A stretch of DNA of 64,000 nt from CAVQJU01 sp963755195 (GCA_963755195.1 CAVWIZ010000001.1:1178001-1242000); one strand, 5' to 3'; positions 42,217 through 51,943 are shown, numbered from the stretch's first letter. Made by a program: numbers and translations. The notes: a model not told the origin generated them from the sequence alone.

Positions 42217-43383
42217 ATGAAGCGCATCGCCATCCTCGGATCGACCGGCTCAATCGGCCAGAGTGCCCTCGCTGTGGTCGATGCGCACGCCGACCGGCTG
42301 TTGGTGGTCGGCTTGGCCGCGGGCGAGAATGATGAGCGCCTTGCGGCGCAGGTGGCCCGATATCGGCCGACGAGGGTCGCGATGGCGTCGGGCGCCGCTC
42401 TCGATCGTCTCCGCCAGCAAGGCACCGAGGGCGTCACGCTGGCGGGATCCGGGCGAGAGGGATTGATCGCCGTCGCGACCGCGCCCGATGTGGACATCGT
42501 GCTCTGCGCCTCGTCCGGCACCGAAGCGCTCGAAGCGGTATTGGCCGCCATCGACCACCGCAAGACGATCGCGCTGGCGAACAAGGAAGTGCTGGTGATG
42601 GCCGGCGGCCTGGTGATGGAAGCCGCGCGCCGCCACGGCGTACTGATTCTTCCCGTTGACAGCGAGCACAACGCGATCCACCAATGCCTGCACGGGCGCG
42701 ACGTGTCGGAAATCCGGCGGCTCATCCTGACCGCGTCGGGCGGACCTTTTCGAGGCCGGGCGGCGTCAGAACTAGTAGACGTTTCGGCAGACGAGGCACT
42801 GCAGCATCCGACATGGCGCATGGGACGGAAGATCACCATCGACTCGGCCACGTTGATGAACAAGGGCCTCGAGGTCATCGAGGCGCACTGGCTGTTCGGC
42901 GTCCGTGCGGACCAGATCGAGGTCGTCATCCATCCTCAGTCCGTCGTCCACTCGATGGTGGAGTTGAGCGACGGTTCGCTCATCGCCCAGCTCGGCGTCA
43001 CGGACATGCGGCTGCCGATTCAGTACGCGTTTTCGTACCCCGAGCGGTGGGCCGGGTCCCTGCCGAGGCTCGACCTCGCGCGGGCGGGGCGGCTCGATTT
43101 CGATGTGCCGGACACGGGCGCCTTTCCGTGCCTGCGCCTGGCCTATCGCGCGCTCGACGCCGCGCGAAGCCTGCCCGTGGTGCTCAACGCCGCCAACGAG
43201 GTGGCGGTGGCGCGCTTTCTGGAGGGAAAGATCGGTTTTCCGTCGATTCCGCAGATCATCGAGCGAACCATGGATGCGCACGTGCCGGCCGAGGTGGCGT
43301 CGCTCACGGCGGTTCGCGCGGTCGATCAGTGGGCCCGCGAGTATGCTCAGGAGATTGCCCGCGGGGTAGAATTGAAAGTCTGA
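42217..43383 (+). CDS. dxr: 1-deoxy-D-xylulose-5-phosphate reductoisomerase
   Basis: The 388-residue enzyme makes methylerythritol phosphate in the non-mevalonate isoprenoid route that supplies UppS. NADPH-binding GSTGSIGQSALAVVD is at residues about 8-22; ANKEVLVMAGG, PVDSEHNAIHQCL (metal ligands) and RKITIDSATLMNKGLEVIE are intact. Length is standard. The ATG directly follows the 7-nt array. rseP starts eight bases after the stop; this uppS-cdsA-dxr-rseP order is common in bacteria. Confidence 0.96.
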   Translation: MKRIAILGSTGSIGQSALAVVDAHADRLLVVGLAAGENDERLAAQVARYRPTRVAMASGAALDRLRQQGTEGVTLAGSGREGLIAVATAPDVDIVLCASSGTEALEAVLAAIDHRKTIALANKEVLVMAGGLVMEAARRHGVLILPVDSEHNAIHQCLHGRDVSEIRRLILTASGGPFRGRAASELVDVSADEALQHPTWRMGRKITIDSATLMNKGLEVIEAHWLFGVRADQIEVVIHPQSVVHSMVELSDGSLIAQLGVTDMRLPIQYAFSYPERWAGSLPRLDLARAGRLDFDVPDTGAFPCLRLAYRALDAARSLPVVLNAANEVAVARFLEGKIGFPSIPQIIERTMDAHVPAEVASLTAVRAVDQWAREYAQEIARGVELKV

Positions 43384-43390
43384 GGTTTCA

Positions 43391-44734
43391 TTGCTGACGA
43401 CGGTTCTGGCGTTCCTGTTCGTGCTCGGCGTGCTCGTGTTCGTGCACGAGCTCGGCCATTTTCTGGCCGCCAAACGCGTGGGCGTTCGTGTGCTGAAGTT
43501 CCAGCTCGGGTTCAACCCGACGGTTTTCAGCTTCCGGTACGGCGACACGGAGTACGGCATCGGCGCGCTGCCGCTCGGCGGCTACGTGAAGATGGCCGGC
43601 GAGGGCGACAGCGCACCTGGAGAATCAGACGCGCCGGCCGGACAGCCTGACGAGTTCCTGTCGAAGTCGAGGTGGCAGCGGTTCCAGGTGCTCGTCATGG
43701 GCCCGGTCATGAATCTGCTCACGGCGTTCGTCCTGGTCGCGCTCGTGCTGTATCAGGGCGCCGAGGTCGGGAGCTACGAGGATCAGCCTCCTGTCGTGGG
43801 AGTCGTCGCCGCCGGGTCGCCCGCCGCGCGCTCCGACATCAAGCCTGGCGATCGTATCGTGACCGTCGCCGGTCACCGCGTGGACACCTGGGAGGAGTTC
43901 TTCATCGCGGTCGGGACGCGGCCCGATCGGGAAATCACCATCGGCTTGCTGCGCAACGGGAACGAAGCGACGCGGACCGTGACGCCGGTTGTCGCGCCCG
44001 GATCGAGCCGCTTCGAAGTCGGCGACATCGGCGTGTTGCCGGATGTGCACCCGCACCTGACTTCGATCAACGCCGGCGAACCCGCCGACCGCGACGGCCT
44101 CAAGGCAGGCGACGTCGTGGCCGCGGTCAACGGCGAGCCGATCACCTTCTCATCGCAGTTGCGGACCGCCATTTCCAAGCACCCGGAAGAGCCGATTCAG
44201 ATCGCGATCGTTCGAAACGGATCGCCGCTGACGCTCACGGTGACGCCGAAGCGCAGCGGCACCATCGGCCAGCTCGGCGTGTTCATCGGCGACGACACCA
44301 AGACCTTCAAGCCGACTGTCCTCGAAGCGATCAGCCTGAGCGCTCAGCGGAACGTCCAGATGGCCGGGATGATCGGTCAGACGATGTGGGGGCTCGTCAC
44401 ACGACAGTTGTCGCCGAAGCAACTCATGGGACCGATCGCGATCGCGCAGGTGTCCGGCGAAACGGCCCAGCTCGGCTGGATTGCGCTCGTCAGCCTGATG
44501 GCGACTTTGAGCCTGAATCTGGGGCTCCTCAACCTGATGCCGATTCCGATGCTCGACGGCGGCCACATTTTCATCATGGCGCTCGAAGGGTTGGCGCGAC
44601 GCGATTTCAGCGTCCGCGTGAAGGAGAAGGTGCTGCTCGCCGGCTTTGTCGCCCTGATGATGCTGATGGTCACGGTGATCTACAACGACCTGACCCGTCT
44701 CAGCTGGTTCGGCCGGCTGATTCCCTGGAAGTAA
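43391..44734 (+). CDS. rseP: RseP-type site-2 zinc metalloprotease
   Basis: The 447-residue intramembrane protease has HELGH at residues 19-23 in the first helix (VFVHELGHFLAAKRVG). Two PDZ domains follow (PPVVGVVAAGSPAARSDIKP; LTSINAGEPADRDGLKAGDV), then the second metal motif NLMPIPMLDGGHIF in the C-terminal helix pair. RseP cleaves anti-sigma factors and remnant signal peptides in the inner membrane. Start is TTG 43391. The last 35 bases overlap the convergent hemL gene. No anti-sigma/sigma pair is in the window. Confidence 0.94.
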   Translation: MLTTVLAFLFVLGVLVFVHELGHFLAAKRVGVRVLKFQLGFNPTVFSFRYGDTEYGIGALPLGGYVKMAGEGDSAPGESDAPAGQPDEFLSKSRWQRFQVLVMGPVMNLLTAFVLVALVLYQGAEVGSYEDQPPVVGVVAAGSPAARSDIKPGDRIVTVAGHRVDTWEEFFIAVGTRPDREITIGLLRNGNEATRTVTPVVAPGSSRFEVGDIGVLPDVHPHLTSINAGEPADRDGLKAGDVVAAVNGEPITFSSQLRTAISKHPEEPIQIAIVRNGSPLTLTVTPKRSGTIGQLGVFIGDDTKTFKPTVLEAISLSAQRNVQMAGMIGQTMWGLVTRQLSPKQLMGPIAIAQVSGETAQLGWIALVSLMATLSLNLGLLNLMPIPMLDGGHIFIMALEGLARRDFSVRVKEKVLLAGFVALMMLMVTVIYNDLTRLSWFGRLIPWK

Positions 44735-46010
44735 CCTCTCGCATCGCACTCTTCGCCGCGGCAATCGTCGTCTCGACGTCTTTCACGGTGTGCGCCGCGG
44801 ACAGAAACCACGCCTCGAACTGGGACGGCGGGGGATAGACGCCGCGCTTGATCATGCCGCGGAAGAAACGCGCGTATCGATCGGTATTCGCGCTGGTGGC
44901 CGAGGCGTAGTCGCGCACCGGCTGTTCCGTGAAAAACGGTGTGAGCACCGAACCCACCGCGTTGACCTGCACGGCGACGCCCGCCTCGCGTGCAGCGCCG
45001 GCCAGACCGTCCGCGAGCCGCGCGCCTAGCGCGGCAAGGCGGCGATACAGCGTCGGCACGAGCCGGTCGAGGCACCAGATGCCGGCGGTCATCGCGAGCG
45101 GATTTCCCGACAGCGTGCCGGCCTGGTACACGGGACCGTCCGGTGAGACGAGCGCCATGAGATCGGCGCGGCCGCCGTACGCGCCCACGGGGAGCCCACC
45201 GCCGATGATCTTGCCGAGGCAGGTGAGGTCGGGCCGCACGCCTGTCGTCGCCTGAGCGCCGCCGCGCGCGGCCCGGAAGCCCGAGATGACCTCGTCAAAG
45301 ATCAGCAGCGCGCCGTTCTCGGTACATGCCTCGCGCAGACCGCGCAGGAACCCGTCAGCCGGCGGGACGACGCCCATGTTGCCGGCAATTGGTTCGACGA
45401 TGACGGCGGCGACACGGTCGCGGTTCGCCGCGAACACCTGATCGACCGACGCCAGATCGTTGTACGAGGCGACGAGGGTGTCGGCTGACGCACCAGCCGT
45501 GACGCCCGGGCTGTTCGGCATCCCGAAGGTCAAGGCCCCCGATCCGGCCTGGACGAGAAAGGCGTCGGCGTGGCCGTGGTAGCAGCCCTGAAACTTGATG
45601 ATGCGGTCGCGTTTGGTCGCGGCGCGCGCGACGCGCACGGCGCTCATGGCCGCTTCGGTGCCGGAGTTCACGAAGCGCACGCGTTCGATCGACGGCATCA
45701 TCCGGCACACGCGCTCGGCCAGCGCGACTTCGAGCGGGCTCGGCGCGCCGAAGCTCGTGCCGTTGCGCGCCGCGCGGGCGATCGCGCCCGCCAGACCCTT
45801 CGGCGCATGGCCGTGGATGAGGGGTCCCCACGACATCACGTAGTCGATGTACTTGTTGCCGTCGACGTCCTCGAGGCGCGATCCGGAGGCGCGCGCGATG
45901 AACAGCGGCGACGATCCGACGGACTTGAACGCGCGGACCGGGCTGTCGACGCCGCCGGGCAGCAGCTTCTGGGCGCGTTTGAAGAGACTGCGAGACTTAT
46001 CGGTTCGCAT
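44700..46010 (-). CDS. hemL: Glutamate-1-semialdehyde 2,1-aminomutase
   Basis: The 436-residue PLP enzyme converts glutamate-1-semialdehyde to 5-aminolevulinate, the C5 route. The N-terminus LLPGGVDSPVRAFKSVG, the FVNSGTEAAMSA segment and the PLP lysine in TCLGKIIGGGLPVGAYGG are present; IFDEVISGFRAARGG is typical. It pairs functionally with hemA at the other end of the same minus-strand cluster. It is last in the cluster, 54 bases after hemB, and overlaps rseP by 35 bases. Confidence 0.96.
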   Translation of the reverse strand: MRTDKSRSLFKRAQKLLPGGVDSPVRAFKSVGSSPLFIARASGSRLEDVDGNKYIDYVMSWGPLIHGHAPKGLAGAIARAARNGTSFGAPSPLEVALAERVCRMMPSIERVRFVNSGTEAAMSAVRVARAATKRDRIIKFQGCYHGHADAFLVQAGSGALTFGMPNSPGVTAGASADTLVASYNDLASVDQVFAANRDRVAAVIVEPIAGNMGVVPPADGFLRGLREACTENGALLIFDEVISGFRAARGGAQATTGVRPDLTCLGKIIGGGLPVGAYGGRADLMALVSPDGPVYQAGTLSGNPLAMTAGIWCLDRLVPTLYRRLAALGARLADGLAGAAREAGVAVQVNAVGSVLTPFFTEQPVRDYASATSANTDRYARFFRGMIKRGVYPPPSQFEAWFLSAAHTVKDVETTIAAAKSAMREVTSRESAGRTS

Positions 46011-46064
46011 GAAAGAGATGTGCTTCGTGGGTCTTCGTGCCCTCGTGATGTGCAGGTGTTCGAT

Positions 46065-47060
46065 CTATGCAATCGCGCGGGCGGCGTCGCGGGCGTAGTA
46101 CGTGATGATGATGTCGGCGCCGGCGCGGCGAATGGACGTCAGGCATTCGAGCATCGCCCGGCGCTCGTCGATCCAGCCGTTGCGCGCCGCCGCTTTCAAC
46201 ATCGCGTACTCGCCGCTGACGTGATACGCCGCCGTCGGGTAGCGGAACTCGCGCTTCACGCGCGACAGCACGTCGAGGTACGGCAGCGCCGGCTTGACCA
46301 TGACGATGTCGGCCCCTTCTTCGATGTCCTGGGCCACTTCTCTCAACGCTTCGTCCGCGTTCGCCGGATCCATCTGGTACGACTGCCGGTCGCCGAATTT
46401 CGGCGCCGAGTCCGCGGCTTCGCGAAACGGACCGTAAAACGCCGACCAGTACTTCGCGGCATACGCCATGATGGCCGTCTGCTCGAAACCGCGCTCGTCG
46501 AGCGCCTGGCGGATGGCGCCCACGCGTCCGTCCATCATGTCGGAGGGCGCGATGATGTCCGCACCGGCCACGGCGTGCGACACGGCCGCGCGCACGAGCT
46601 GCTCCACGGTCGGATCGTTCGCCACCTCACCGTCAACGATGATGCCGCAGTGGCCGTGATCGGTGTACTCGCACAGACACACGTCGGTGGCCACCAGAAC
46701 GTCCGGACTTGCGCGCTTGATGGCGCGCACCGCCGCCTGGACCGGCGCCTCGGGATCGTAGGAGGCGGACCCCACCGCGTCCTTGTCGTCGGGCAGCCCG
46801 AACAGCAGGACGCTGCGGATGCCGTCGCCACTCGCGGCCTGCACTTCCTTGACGGCTTCGTCCACGGACAGGTTGTACACGCCGGGCATGGACGACACTT
46901 CGCGCCGGACGCCTTCGCCTTCGCAGACAAACAGCGGAAGCATGAACATGTCCGGCGCCAGCCGCGTTTCGCGCACGAGCGCCCGCATGGTCTCGCCGTG
47001 ACGGAGCCGCCGCAGCCGGCGCGTCAGTTTCATCGTCGTTTGCGTGTCGATGGGGTTCAT
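46065..47060 (-). CDS. hemB: Porphobilinogen synthase (delta-aminolevulinic acid dehydratase)
   Basis: The 331-residue enzyme joins two aminolevulinates. DVCLCEYTDHGHCGI holds the metal-site cysteines/aspartates, APSDMMDGRVGAIR and YAAKYWSAFYGPFREA hold one Schiff-base lysine, and MVKPALPYLDVL the other. ATG 47060 gives a standard start (MNPIDTQTTMKLTRRLRRLR); a longer frame to 47177 would only translate a repeat-like spacer. It sits between the cobA-hemD fusion and hemL. Confidence 0.95.
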   Translation of the reverse strand: MNPIDTQTTMKLTRRLRRLRHGETMRALVRETRLAPDMFMLPLFVCEGEGVRREVSSMPGVYNLSVDEAVKEVQAASGDGIRSVLLFGLPDDKDAVGSASYDPEAPVQAAVRAIKRASPDVLVATDVCLCEYTDHGHCGIIVDGEVANDPTVEQLVRAAVSHAVAGADIIAPSDMMDGRVGAIRQALDERGFEQTAIMAYAAKYWSAFYGPFREAADSAPKFGDRQSYQMDPANADEALREVAQDIEEGADIVMVKPALPYLDVLSRVKREFRYPTAAYHVSGEYAMLKAAARNGWIDERRAMLECLTSIRRAGADIIITYYARDAARAIA

Positions 47061-47065
47061 GTCCT

Positions 47066-47160
47066 GACTCGTTTCTCGTGGCTCGCGGCTCGCCGCCTTC
47101 GCGTGTCCGGCGCTTCCGCCTTCGCTGAAGCTGCTGCTCGGTGCCTTCGCGAGCGGAGGC
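47066..47160. repeat. Degenerate repeat-like spacer between hemD and hemB
   Basis: Motifs CGTGGCTCGCGGCTCG, CCTTCGCGTGTCCGG, CCTTCGCTGAAG and CCTTCGCGAGCGG recur with short spacing, ending in GGCTGGAGACTCGTGGC. The composition resembles the other junction arrays, but unit length is irregular and inversion is not clear. Confidence 0.4.
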
Positions 47161-47180
47161 TGGAGACTCGTGGCCAACCG

Positions 47181-48716
47181 TCACGGGTTGTTGCTTGAAA
47201 TGATCGGCGATCGCGTCCACGAGCGCGGGCGTGGTGAACTTCTCCGGCATGATCGTGGTCTCGATCTCGTGCTGCGAGGCCGCCTCGGCGGTCACCGGGC
47301 CGATGCACGCGACGAGCGTCGTCTGCAGGAGGTCGGCGGCCGGCTCGCGACCCAGAAGTCCCACGAAGCTCCGCACCGCGGACGGGCTGGTGAACGTCAC
47401 GACGTCGAGGCGGTGCTCGAGCAGCATCCGGTACACGTCGGGCTCGCCTTCCCGTTCCGGTTCCGTGGCGACGGTCCGGTACGCGACCACTTCGGTGACG
47501 TCGAGCGCCCTGCTTGCGGAGCTCGTCGGCGATCAACTTCACGCCCGATGTCGGCGTGGGGCAGCAGGACGCTCAGACCGCGGACCGGCCCGGTCTGCGA
47601 CATGGCGTGCAGCACGGCCTCCGCGCGGTACTCGGCCGGCGCCAAATCGACTTTGAGACCGTGTCGTGCCAATCGTTCGGCTGTCGCCGGACCGACGACG
47701 CAGAGCTTCACGCTCCCGAGGGCGCGCAGATCGTGCGGCGTCCCCAGCAGGCGCTCGATGAACGCATCCACCGCGTTGGTGCTCGTGAAGATGATCCAAT
47801 CGAACGTGCTGACGCGCCCGCACGCGTCGTCGAGCGGGCCGAAGTCTTCAGGCGGCGCGATCCGGATCATCGGTGCTTCAACGGCCTCGGCGCCCATCGA
47901 CTCGAGCCGTTCGACGAGCTCGGCCGCCTGCTCGCGCGGCCGCGTGACGAGGACGCGCTTGCCGAACAGCGGTCGCGAGTCGAACCACCGCAGGTGTTCG
48001 CGCAGCGCCACGACGCGGCCCACAATCAAGACGGCGGGCCGCCGGTCGGCGGAATCCTCGATGGCGTCGGCGATCTCCCTGATCGAGCCAAGAACCGTTT
48101 CCTGCGTCGGAAGCGTGCCTTCGTAGACGAGCGCCGCTGATTCATCGGGCGGACGCCCGTGCGAGATGAGCGAGCTCAGGATGTGCGGCAGCTGTTGGGG
48201 ACCGGCATAGCAGACGAGTGTCCCGTCCAGGCGGGCCAGGCTCGCCCAGTCGGGCGTGGCGCGCGTCTTGCCCCCGTCTTCATGGCCGCGGATGAAGGTG
48301 ACGGTGTCGCCGCCGCCCGAGTACGTGATGGGTACGCCGGCGTAGCTCGGCACGGCGATGCCGGCCGGCACGCCAGGCACGACTTCGAATCGCACGCCCT
48401 GCTCGTGGAGGAACAGCGCTTCCGATCCGCCATGATTGAACAGGAACGAATCACCCCACTTGAGGCGCGCCACGATCTTGCCCTCGCGGGCTTTTTCGGC
48501 CAGGAGGTAGCAGATCGCTTCCTGTTCGAGCGGCTGCGGCGCCGTGACGCCGACGTCGATCTTTTCCGCCTCGGGCCGCGCATGACGCAGCAGCCGCGGA
48601 TGCACCAGGTGGTCGTACAGCACGACGTCGGCCGCGGCAAGACACTGCAGTCCCCGAACCGTGATGAGGCCGGGATCGCCCGGACCGGCGCCGATCAGAT
48701 AAACGATGCTACGCAC
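47181..48716 (-). CDS. cobA-hemD: Uroporphyrinogen-III C-methyltransferase / uroporphyrinogen-III synthase fusion (frameshifted in hemD part)
   Basis: From GTG 48716 the first 255 residues are a SAM uroporphyrinogen-III methyltransferase (VYLIGAGPGDPGLITVRGL, VVLYDHLVHP, GRPPDESAALVYEGT). About residues 258-500 form HemD (RVLVTRPREQAAELVERLES, WIIFTSTNAVDAFIERL). Near 47545 and 47510 the frame changes twice: IADELRKQGA and then EVVAYRTV and VTFTSPSAVRSF read on. The natural stop is uncertain; TGA 47183 would end the protein after a further shift. The fusion links haem and siroheme/cobalamin branches. The start overlaps hemC by eight bases. Domain assignment is secure. Confidence 0.85.
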
Positions 48717-49725
48717 GGCTTTGAGCCTCCGCCAGTATGGCATCGGCGCCCTGGGCGATGAGCTGCCGGCCGACATTTGCGCCGAGCGCGGCCGCCCCGC
48801 GCCGCGGTCCGCGTTCCGAAGCGCGCACAATCCGACTGCCGTCGAGGGTGGCGACGGCGGCGACGAGTTCGAGCGTGTCGGCGTCCACGCAGCAGGCGAG
48901 CGCGCCGATGGGCGTCTGGCAGCCGCCGCCGAGGGCCTCGACCAGCGCGCGCTCGGCTTCGAGCGCCGCGCCGGCGTCCGCGTCGCCGATCCGCCTCACG
49001 ATCTCCCCGACTCCATCGTCGTCCTCGCGAATTTCCATGGCCACAATTCCTTGTCCGGGCGCCGGCACGCAGGCGCTGGCAGGCACCGTCAGCGATATCC
49101 GCGCGGCCACCCCGAGCCGCCGGAGTCCGGCGGCCGCCAGCACGAGCGCATCGTGAGCGCCCTCGTCGAGCTTGCGGAGCCGCGTATCCAGATTGCCACG
49201 AATGGGCGCAAACCGCGCGCCGGCGAACACGCGCGACAACTGGGCCACCCGCCGCACGCTGCCCGTGCCGATCGAGGGCGACGGTCCCAGGAGCGCCACG
49301 AGCTGGTCTAGGGTAAGGGCTAAGGGCTGAGGGCGCCCTGAGCCCTTAGCCCTGACGGGCAGTACCACGGCATCAAGCGGATCCTCGCGCGGCAGCACGC
49401 CCGCAATCGTGAGGCCGTCGGGCAGCACGGCCGGCATGTCCTTGCTGCTGTGGACCGCGAGATCGATCTCACGCCGGAGCAGCGCGTCTTCGATTTCCTT
49501 CACGAAGAGCCGTTTGCCCCCCGCCTCCGACAGCGGCCGGTCAACCAGACTGTCGCCGGTCGTCTTGATGATCACCACGCGGCACGGTGGACCGCCGGCG
49601 TCGGCAATGCGAGCTGCCGCCGCGCGGGCCTGCCACAGCGCGAGCTGGCTGCCTCGCGTGCCCAGGCGAAGCTCTTGCGGCACGTCAGCGCTGGCCGCGC
49701 GTTTTGGCGCGCGTGAACGGCTCAA
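48709..49725 (-). CDS. hemC: Porphobilinogen deaminase (hydroxymethylbilane synthase)
   Basis: The 338-residue enzyme polymerises four porphobilinogens. LRLGTRGSQLALWQA, DLAVHSSKDMPAVLPDGL (active-site Asp region), SVRRVAQLSRVFAGARFAPIRG and GGGCQTPIGALA with the dipyrromethane-attaching Cys are present. Between PLDAVVLP and LDQLVALLG an in-frame segment (VRAKGSGRPQPLALT) is encoded by a 38-base palindrome at 49316, an insertion relative to usual HemC. It overlaps hemA by 41 bases and cobA-hemD by eight. Confidence 0.93.
   Translation of the reverse strand: MSRSRAPKRAASADVPQELRLGTRGSQLALWQARAAAARIADAGGPPCRVVIIKTTGDSLVDRPLSEAGGKRLFVKEIEDALLRREIDLAVHSSKDMPAVLPDGLTIAGVLPREDPLDAVVLPVRAKGSGRPQPLALTLDQLVALLGPSPSIGTGSVRRVAQLSRVFAGARFAPIRGNLDTRLRKLDEGAHDALVLAAAGLRRLGVAARISLTVPASACVPAPGQGIVAMEIREDDDGVGEIVRRIGDADAGAALEAERALVEALGGGCQTPIGALACCVDADTLELVAAVATLDGSRIVRASERGPRRGAAALGANVGRQLIAQGADAILAEAQSRA
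49316..49353 (-). repeat. Nearly perfect 38-base palindrome of 7-nt units inside hemC
   Basis: AGGGCTAAGGGCTGAGGGC (49316-49334) is followed without spacer by GCCCTGAGCCCTTAGCCCT, its reverse complement except one position. Units are of the TAAGGGC/TGAGGGC type. It is read in frame as part of HemC, with no stop in the coding frame. Confidence 0.9.
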
Positions 49726-51076
49726 CCTTGCGTTCAGCGCGCGGTTCGCCGTCGTTGTCCTTGTCGTCTCCGAGCGGGCCCGGCTCCGCGAGGCCGAACA
49801 CCCGCGCGATCGCTTCAGCGTAGAGCATGGCCGTCTCCGGATCGCCGAGCGCCTTGAGCTGCGAGGTTGGCGTGAGCAGGAGCTTTTCGACGATCAGGTG
49901 CGTGATTTCGTCGACGCGCGCACGCGCTTCCTCGCGAGCCTCGGGCGGGAGGGCCGAGAGCTTGAAGTCGAGCCGGTCGAGCTCGGCGCGGCGGATGGCC
50001 TCGAACGACTGCCGCAACGCGACCACGGTCGGAATGACGCCGCGCGATCGCAGCCACGATCCGAATTTCTCGAGCTCCTCGTCCACGATAGCTTCGGCCC
50101 GGGCCACCTCGCCGGCCCGGCGCGCGAGGTTTTCGCGAACCGCTGCCTGGAGGTCGTCGATGTTGTACAGGAAGACCTGCTCGATTTCTCCCGATGCAGC
50201 CTCGACGTCGCGCGGCACGGCAATGTCGATGATGAACAGCGGCCGGTTGCGCCGGGGCCGCATGATGGCCTCAAGGCGGGCTTTCGTGAGAATCGGCGCC
50301 ACGGCGCCCGTGGCCGTGATGACGATGTCGCTCGAGGCGAGGGCGGCGTCCATGTCGTCCCACCGCGCCGCCGTTGCGCCGCCGATGGCGTCGGCCGTCC
50401 GCGCCGCGTGCGCCATGGTCCGGCTGATGATCGTCACGTGGCGCACGCCTTGCGACTTCATGTGCTGCGCGGTGAGCTTGCCCATTTCGCCGGCGCCGAC
50501 CACGACCACGGTGCGGCCGTCGAGGCTGCCGAAGATCTTGCGCGCCAGCGACACCGCCGCGTAGCTGACCGACACGGCCCCAGAGCCCAGGCCCGTTTCC
50601 GATCGCACGCGCTTGCCCACGGCAAACGAGGCGTGGAACAGGCGATTGAGCAACGGTCCGGCGGTGTCGGCGTGCTTGGCGGCGCTATGCGCCTCTTTGA
50701 CCTGGCCGAGGACCTGTGGTTCACCCACGACGAGCGAGTCGAGCCCCGCGGCCACGCGAAACAGGTGCCGGGCCGCCTCGAGATCCGCGACTTCGTACAG
50801 GTGCGGCTCGAGGGCCGCCGCCTCGATGCCGTGGAACGTGCTGACAAACGACACCAGGTTCGATCGCGCCGCCGCGACATCCTCGCACGCGATGTACAGC
50901 TCGGCCCGGTTGCAGGTCGAGAGGACCGCAATCTCCCCGCCGGTTCCTGTTCCAGCGGGACCGCGCGCGGCGAGTGTCCGCAGCGCGTGCTCGAGGCCCC
51001 GCGCCTGGAAATCGACGCGTTCGCGCAGCTCGATCGGCGCGGTGCGGTGACTGATTCCGACGAGTAGTAGGTGCAC
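49685..51076 (-). CDS. hemA: Glutamyl-tRNA reductase
   Basis: The 463-residue NADPH enzyme reduces glutamyl-tRNA to glutamate-1-semialdehyde. HLLLVGISHRTAPIELRE is the N-terminal signature and the nucleophilic Cys lies in LSTCNRAELY. GEPQVLGQVKEAH, the NADPH-binding VVVVGAGEMGKLTAQHM and the C-terminal dimerisation helix are present. GTG 51076 gives the normal family N-terminus; a TTG at 51082 is an alternative. The C-terminus has an extra charged tail (DDKDNDGEPRAERK). It follows ccsA across a 7-nt array and overlaps hemC. Confidence 0.95.
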   Translation of the reverse strand: MHLLLVGISHRTAPIELRERVDFQARGLEHALRTLAARGPAGTGTGGEIAVLSTCNRAELYIACEDVAAARSNLVSFVSTFHGIEAAALEPHLYEVADLEAARHLFRVAAGLDSLVVGEPQVLGQVKEAHSAAKHADTAGPLLNRLFHASFAVGKRVRSETGLGSGAVSVSYAAVSLARKIFGSLDGRTVVVVGAGEMGKLTAQHMKSQGVRHVTIISRTMAHAARTADAIGGATAARWDDMDAALASSDIVITATGAVAPILTKARLEAIMRPRRNRPLFIIDIAVPRDVEAASGEIEQVFLYNIDDLQAAVRENLARRAGEVARAEAIVDEELEKFGSWLRSRGVIPTVVALRQSFEAIRRAELDRLDFKLSALPPEAREEARARVDEITHLIVEKLLLTPTSQLKALGDPETAMLYAEAIARVFGLAEPGPLGDDKDNDGEPRAERKVEPFTRAKTRGQR

Positions 51077-51079
51077 CCT

Positions 51080-51115
51080 CAACCTTGAACCGTGAACCCT
51101 GAACCGTGAACCCTA
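51080..51115 (-). repeat. 7-nt TTCAGGG/TTCACGG array between ccsA and hemA
   Basis: On plus TGAACCG and TGAACCC alternate; on minus (sense) this is TTCACGG/TTCAGGG. The array starts at the ccsA stop and ends at the hemA start. It is a single-arm copy of the family at 38049. Confidence 0.85.
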
Positions 51116-51943
51116 GAAATTGTGACTCTTGGTAAAAAAGTAGCTGATCGGCACGAAGTTCAACAGCACGATGGCGAAACCGAGCGCCGAGAGATAGGCC
51201 GCCCGCCGGCCTGCCCACCCGATTCGCCGCGCGGCGAAGAGCTCGAACGAGTACACCGCCCAGCAGACGAGCGCGACGATGATCTTCGGATCCTCGAGCG
51301 ACATGGCCTGCACCTGTGGCACGCCAGCCGACCCCGGATGCGCGCGCGCCTCGGCCGCAAACGCCACGCCGGCCACGAGACCCACGGTCAGGAAAATCCA
51401 GCCAAAGACGATGGTGCGCTGGTTCATCTTGTCGAGCACCTGCAGCGAGGGGAGCCGCGCGTAGAAAAATCCCAGGTGCTTGGCCTTGATTTCCTTGAAG
51501 AGGAGCACGTAGGTGATGCCTATCGCGCAGGCCAGCGCGAAGCTCGCGTACGCCAGCAGGAGCGACGACACGTGAATGCCGAAGAGCGGGCCGCGCAGCA
51601 CCGACGAGCGCACCTCGTCGTCGGATTTCAGCGCAGGAATCGTCTGCAGCGCCACGAGCAGCAGCAGGATGAAGACGCCCATCGCACGTTCGTCGGTCGT
51701 GACTTCCGTATACAGGTACGCCACCGCGAGGAGCCACACGAACATCGAAATCGCCGACGTCGCCCCTTCCACCGGCACCTGCCCCGCTTCCATCGTCAGC
51801 ATGCCGATGACGAAGGTGTGCGCGAGCACCGCCCCGACCAGGAGTGTCGTGGCCGTGCGGCCCGCCGCGGGGGTCCGCCGCGTGAAATGCCAGCCATACG
51901 CGAGGAAGGCGGCGGCATAGAACGCGAGGGGTGCCAGATTCAT
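51113..51943 (-). CDS. ccsA: CcsA/HemX-like cytochrome c assembly membrane protein
   Basis: The 276-residue protein has about eight membrane helices. The CcsA/ResC haem-handling pattern is present: GPLFGIHVSSLLLAYASFAL with a conserved His and a loop near FGWIFLTVGLVAGVAF. Where it sits before hemA it is often called HemX and influences HemA level or couples haem supply to cytochrome maturation. It is the upstream partner of the hem genes on this strand. No ResB/CcsB gene is in the window. Confidence 0.85.
   Translation of the reverse strand: MNLAPLAFYAAAFLAYGWHFTRRTPAAGRTATTLLVGAVLAHTFVIGMLTMEAGQVPVEGATSAISMFVWLLAVAYLYTEVTTDERAMGVFILLLLVALQTIPALKSDDEVRSSVLRGPLFGIHVSSLLLAYASFALACAIGITYVLLFKEIKAKHLGFFYARLPSLQVLDKMNQRTIVFGWIFLTVGLVAGVAFAAEARAHPGSAGVPQVQAMSLEDPKIIVALVCWAVYSFELFAARRIGWAGRRAAYLSALGFAIVLLNFVPISYFFTKSHNF

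Noticed and set aside
47061..47177. N-terminal extension of HemB to ATG 47177
   Set aside because: The extra 39 residues come from repeat-like spacer; the known family N-terminus begins at ATG 47060.
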